64,000 nt of DNA from Saprospiraceae bacterium (lineage in GTDB: Bacteria > Bacteroidota > Bacteroidia > Chitinophagales > Saprospiraceae). Below the pieces are notes generated by a model. That model made no database searches. It was not told where the DNA came from and saw only the letters and a program-made list of their open reading frames with translations. Positions 60,611 to 64,000 of the stretch are shown piece by piece (the first letter of the stretch is position 1; each line of letters opens with the position of its first letter). The translations under genes were made by a program, and so were the position numbers. The DNA is taken from assembly GCA_013214355.1 (NCBI GenBank), contig JABSSL010000021.1, positions 1 to 64,000 of the forward strand, written 5' to 3'.

Positions 60611-61333
60611 TTAGGAAAGCAAGGCCGCGGCTGCTTCATCCATAAACCAATGTGTAATCCCGTCCTTTGGGTGGACGTGGGCAGCAGGAAAAGCCTCATA
60701 TCCTGCTTGTTTTTCTAGAATAATCTTGACTTTTTCGGCCTTTGAACTACCGGTAACCAAGAAGGAGATCAGGTAAGCGTGATTAATAATGGGCCCATTG
60801 ATGGTGATCCGGTTCTGGCCGGATTCGGGATGGGTGGCGACTCCACATATTTCCTTTTCTTCCAACAAATGCATCTCGTGCGGAAAGATGGAGGCGGTAT
60901 GCCCATCTCCCCCCATGCCCAGAAGGATCAAGTCGAAAGCCGGCCGGCCATCCACCGCTGAGACTACCGACTGAATCTCTTGTCCATATCGCTGAGCTTC
61001 TGCTGCGGGGGCTTCTTCCCCTCGAATTCGATGTACATTATTAGCTGGAATGTCAATGTGGTCAAGTAGCAAGGCCTTGGTCATCCCGTAGTTGCTGTCG
61101 GCGTGATTGGGCGCAACACAACGTTCATCTCCCCAAAACAGGTGAATGCCTGACCAGTCGATCTGATTGGCATAATTTTCAGCCAAAAGCTGGAAAAGCA
61201 GCTTAGGCGTGCTTCCCCCAGACAGCGCTATAGTCGTACGCTGTCGACCTTTGAGCCAATCCACCAGCCATTCTGCGAAAGCCGCAGCAACGGCTGGATT
61301 ATCTTTATATATATGCGTTGTCTTTGTATCCAA
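60611..61333 (-). CDS. pgl: 6-phosphogluconolactonase
   Basis: Hydrolyses 6-phosphoglucono-lactone to 6-phosphogluconate, the second step of the oxidative pentose phosphate pathway. The 240-residue NagB-like product has ALSGGSTPKLLFQLL, HLFWGDERCVAPNHADSNYG, LLGMGGDGHTASIFP and the family C-terminus. It starts 51 bp after zwf on the same strand, so zwf-pgl form an operon. It is cytoplasmic. The start at 61333 gives the usual short leader (MDTKTTHIYKDN). Confidence 0.95.
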   Translation of the reverse strand: MDTKTTHIYKDNPAVAAAFAEWLVDWLKGRQRTTIALSGGSTPKLLFQLLAENYANQIDWSGIHLFWGDERCVAPNHADSNYGMTKALLLDHIDIPANNVHRIRGEEAPAAEAQRYGQEIQSVVSAVDGRPAFDLILLGMGGDGHTASIFPHEMHLLEEKEICGVATHPESGQNRITINGPIINHAYLISFLVTGSSKAEKVKIILEKQAGYEAFPAAHVHPKDGITHWFMDEAAAALLS

Positions 61334-61384
61334 GATCTTTACTTTAATGGTTGTGTGATCAGTGACTGCAATCCTGTATGTCCT

Positions 61385-62899
61385 TTATAATTCGCAGAAT
61401 CCACCCGATTCTGTGAGGTTTTTGCACGGATTTCGCCAATTTACAGCGCTGTTAGCGATGAGTAGATCTGCTTCTTTTGGACCCCAAGTTCCGGCTGGGT
61501 AACCAAAAAGCTTGATGTCTGGATCGTTTTTCCATGCATCTAGAATTGGATCTACAAAGTTCCACGCAGCTTCCACAGAATCTCCTCGGGAGTATAAGGT
61601 GGGATCTCCCTTAATGCTATCTAGCAACAAGCGTTCATAGGCTTCAGGCACGTAAGCATCCGTCAATTCACTGTAATGGAAATCCATATCAACATCCTTC
61701 ACCCGGAAACCTTGACCAGGTACCTTCATGCCAAAATTGAGCAATAGCCCCTCGTGGGGTTGGATGCGAATGATGAGCTTGTTTTTCTTGTTTTGTAGGC
61801 CTACTTCATTATTAAACAAAGCCTGAGGTGGAGATTTAAAAGTAATAGCTACCTCTGTAACCTTAGTAGGTAAGCGCTTGCCAGTTCGAACATAAAAAGG
61901 CACATCTGCCCAGCGCCAATTGTCTATAAAGAACTTAATGGCTGCAAAAGTCTCTGTTTTAGATTCTGCTGGTACCCCTTGTTCATCTCTGTAGCCATTG
62001 ATGGCTTCTCCTCTGATCTTAGAAGCGATATACTGCCCACGGATGGCATATTTTCCAATGTCCTCTCCCAAGATAGGGCGGATAGATTGGAATAGCTTCA
62101 CTTTTTCGTTCCGAATGGCTTTGGCGTCGGCGGTGATCGGAGGTTCCATCGCAATGTGTGCTACGATCTGTAGTAAGTGATTCTGAAACATATCCCGCAA
62201 AGCCCCAGAATGATCATAATAGCCTCCTCTATTTTCTACGCCAATGTTTTCTGCGTTGGTGATCTCTACGTGCTGGATATAATTGCGGTTCCAAAGCGGC
62301 TCAAAAAAGCCGTTCGAAAATCGCGTTACCAATAGATTTTGCACCGTCTCTTTGCCTAGGTAGTGATCAATTCGATAGATTTGGTCCTCTTCAAAGAACT
62401 CACGCAACTTTTTATTGAGGTCTAAAGCGGATTTACGATCGTATCCGAAGGGTTTCTCAATGACGAGCCTTTTCCAACCATCCGCTTGTTGGTTGAGCCC
62501 TTGCTGGGCTAAGTAGGCTGGAATGGTTTCATACAACCTTGGCGGCGTCGAAAGGTAGAAAATGTAATTACCACCGGTATGCAGTTGTTGATCTAATTCC
62601 TGTAATCTAGATTTTACCGCTCCATAAGCTTCTGCTTTACCCGTATCTATTGCTTGGTAAAACAACTTCTTGCCGAATTCCTCAATTTGTTCAGGACTGG
62701 CTCCTTTAGGTTTGAAAAGTTCACTTTCCAAAACTTTTTTGCGAAAAGCTTCGTCTGAAAACTCGGAGCGACTTACGCCCAAGACTGCAAAGTTGTCCGG
62801 CAAGGACTTGTTGAGGTAGAGTTGGAAGATAGCAGGAACGAGTTTTCGTTCAGCTAAATCTCCAGAGGCTCCGAAGATGACAAAAACAAGTGGGTCCAT
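61385..62899 (-). CDS. zwf: Glucose-6-phosphate 1-dehydrogenase
   Basis: First enzyme of the oxidative pentose phosphate pathway; it makes 6-phosphogluconolactone and NADPH. The 504-residue product has the dinucleotide motif FGASGDLAERKL, the catalytic RIDHYLGKETVQN motif, EKPFGYD and VPFYVRTGKRL. All key residues appear intact, and the length is typical. It heads the zwf-pgl operon and is divergent from gnd across a 202-bp promoter region, so the three genes of the pathway are clustered. Confidence 0.97.
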   Translation of the reverse strand: MDPLVFVIFGASGDLAERKLVPAIFQLYLNKSLPDNFAVLGVSRSEFSDEAFRKKVLESELFKPKGASPEQIEEFGKKLFYQAIDTGKAEAYGAVKSRLQELDQQLHTGGNYIFYLSTPPRLYETIPAYLAQQGLNQQADGWKRLVIEKPFGYDRKSALDLNKKLREFFEEDQIYRIDHYLGKETVQNLLVTRFSNGFFEPLWNRNYIQHVEITNAENIGVENRGGYYDHSGALRDMFQNHLLQIVAHIAMEPPITADAKAIRNEKVKLFQSIRPILGEDIGKYAIRGQYIASKIRGEAINGYRDEQGVPAESKTETFAAIKFFIDNWRWADVPFYVRTGKRLPTKVTEVAITFKSPPQALFNNEVGLQNKKNKLIIRIQPHEGLLLNFGMKVPGQGFRVKDVDMDFHYSELTDAYVPEAYERLLLDSIKGDPTLYSRGDSVEAAWNFVDPILDAWKNDPDIKLFGYPAGTWGPKEADLLIANSAVNWRNPCKNLTESGGFCEL

Positions 62900-63035
62900 T
62901 GGCAGTTATGAAGTTTATAGGCCGTAAAGAAACATTTTTTTTGATACATCAACTCAAAAGGGCAGACATATGTTATGATAATGTTCTCCTGGGGATTAAA
63001 GTTTTAAATCCCCTGCAATTTTAGTCAATTCCTCC

Positions 63036-63043
63036 TACCTTTG
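63036..63043 (+). promoter_or_regulatory. -7 box (TACCTTTG) upstream of gnd
   Basis: A perfect match to TAnnTTTG, 58 bp before the gnd ATG. The -33 TTTG is poorly matched (CTG about 20 bp upstream). The implied leader is about 50 nt. Confidence 0.5.
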
Positions 63044-63101
63044 CCGCGAATTGAGAGATTAGGAGAAACCCATCCTTCCCATCTGTAAAAGATATAATAA
63101 A

Positions 63102-64000
63102 ATGAGTCAAGCAACATTTGATTTTGGTATGATCGGCCTCGGTGTTATGGGGCGTAACTTTTTGCTTAATGTAGCCGATCATGGATTTTCGGCTGCGGGC
63201 CTAGATTTAGATGCTGAAAAAGCCAATGCCTTAGAGCAAGAGGCGGATGGACGTCCTATTATGGGGACAACTTTGACAGAAGAGTTTGTGCAAGCATTGT
63301 CTCGTCCTCGCAAAGTCATGTTGCTAGTCCCTGCTGGTAAGGTAGTGGATGTGGTCATCGAAAGTTTGTTGCCATACATGGAGGAAGGAGACCTGATCGT
63401 GGATGGTGGGAATTCCCACTTTCCAGATACGGAGCGTAGAGCTAAATTTTTGGCAGAGAAAGGCCTTTATTTTTTTGGTGCAGGGGTTTCAGGAGGTGCA
63501 GAAGGCGCTAGAAAAGGACCCAGTATTATGCCAGGAGGGGACAAAGAGGCCTATGAAATTTTGCGTCCAGTGTTGGAGGCTGTGCCTGCCAAGGTAGGCC
63601 CAAATGACGAGCCCTGTGTAGCGCATATGGGAAGAGGAGCAGCTGGCCACTATGTCAAAATGGTTCATAATGGAATTGAGTATGGGATGATGCAGTTAAT
63701 TGCAGAGGCCTATGATCTCTTGAAGCGGGTAGGTGGATTGGATATTCCTCAGATGCACCAGGTTTTTGACCAATGGAATAAAGGAGCTTTACGATCGTTT
63801 CTGGTTGAAATTACTGCCGAAATCTTTGCCCAGCGTGATGATCTGACGGATGGCTGGTTGGTGGAAGCGATTTTAGATAAGGCCAAGCAGAAGGGAACGG
63901 GTAAATGGACCTCTCAAAATGCTATGGATATTGGGATTCCGGTACCTACTATCGATGCGGCGGTCAGTATGCGCGGTATATCTGCTTTAAAGCAGGAGCG
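63102..64000 (+). CDS. gnd: 6-phosphogluconate dehydrogenase, decarboxylating (3' end outside window)
   Basis: Converts 6-phosphogluconate to ribulose 5-phosphate, CO2 and NADPH, completing the oxidative pentose phosphate branch started by zwf and pgl. The first 299 codons are present. The ATG at 63102 is followed by GMIGLGVMGRNFLLN (NADP-binding), then IVDGGNSHF, GAGVSGGAEGARKGPSIMPGG (catalytic signature), HYVKMVHNGIEYGMMQLI and TDGWLVEAILDKAKQKGTGKW. The frame is open to the right edge, so the last third is missing from the window, not from the gene. It is divergent from zwf. Confidence 0.97.
   Translation, partial: MSQATFDFGMIGLGVMGRNFLLNVADHGFSAAGLDLDAEKANALEQEADGRPIMGTTLTEEFVQALSRPRKVMLLVPAGKVVDVVIESLLPYMEEGDLIVDGGNSHFPDTERRAKFLAEKGLYFFGAGVSGGAEGARKGPSIMPGGDKEAYEILRPVLEAVPAKVGPNDEPCVAHMGRGAAGHYVKMVHNGIEYGMMQLIAEAYDLLKRVGGLDIPQMHQVFDQWNKGALRSFLVEITAEIFAQRDDLTDGWLVEAILDKAKQKGTGKWTSQNAMDIGIPVPTIDAAVSMRGISALKQE

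Overview
The window is a chromosomal segment of a free-living, polysaccharide-degrading member of the Bacteroidota, most likely of the Saprospiraceae/Lewinella type. Several things point there: type IX secretion C-terminal sorting domains on secreted proteins, a FecI/FecR/TonB receptor trio whose receptor carries an STN domain, a Bacteroidota-type ParC, DUF4331 and Omp85-like outer-membrane proteins, XRE/short-chain acyl-CoA regulators, and -7 boxes of the TAnnTTTG type (63036, minus strand at 40029, and a full TTTG-N19-TATATTAG at 60071-60101). No tRNA, rRNA, CRISPR array, prophage or integrase was recognised. Genus-level placement is inference.

Layout. 1-7.1 kb: a fold-back repeat, a small membrane protein, a bestrophin-like channel, a membrane-anchored MutS-like ATPase, a GH5 mannanase, and a divergent XRE regulator followed by a second inverted-repeat element. 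7.3-12.5 kb: dipeptidyl peptidase IV, a multi-stem candidate RNA, smpB with a clear terminator, a fatty acid desaturase, and a DUF547 lipoprotein broken by an in-frame stop. 12.6-20.3 kb: an alpha/beta hydrolase, a TPR protein, the first copy of a 120-bp MITE, a DUF4331 pair, an Omp85-like protein, an internally deleted glycosyltransferase, and an ECF sigma factor overlapping a membrane-spanning barrel protein. 20.5-28.6 kb: parC, a prolyl oligopeptidase lipoprotein and an M1 peptidase fused to a barrel. 28.7-38.1 kb: a FecI/FecR/TonB operon, a GH3 homologue lacking both catalytic residues, the second MITE copy and an S41 peptidase. 38.1-45.6 kb: a repeat-rich spacer, obg, a HAD phosphatase, adk, a GH10 xylanase interrupted by a stop codon, and an NlpC/P60 lipoprotein. 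45.8-56.3 kb: a secreted protein, a cystathionine gamma-synthase family enzyme, small hydrolases, a tiny ABC module, a methyltransferase/SDR/lipase cluster and a lipoprotein built of six 18-residue repeats. 56.9-64 kb: a GAF protein with a degenerate HD partner, an orphan transcription unit, and the oxidative pentose phosphate genes zwf-pgl facing gnd, which runs off the right edge.

How the genes fit together. Most are housekeeping (smpB, parC, obg, adk, zwf, pgl, gnd). The accessory layer is surface and extracellular: peptidases (DPP IV, POP, M1, S41), hemicellulases (GH5, GH10), a TonB uptake system under ECF control, and outer-membrane barrels. The glycoside hydrolases are scattered and no SusC/SusD pair lies beside them. 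A recurring theme is decay: two genes carry in-frame stops, one carries an internal deletion, and two have lost catalytic residues. Small non-autonomous repeats with inverted termini occupy several of the spacers. The best novelty candidates are the 120-bp MITE with 7-bp target duplications, the structured element upstream of smpB, the orphan promoter-to-terminator unit near 60.1-60.4 kb, the catalytically dead GH3 and the 18-residue-repeat lipoprotein.
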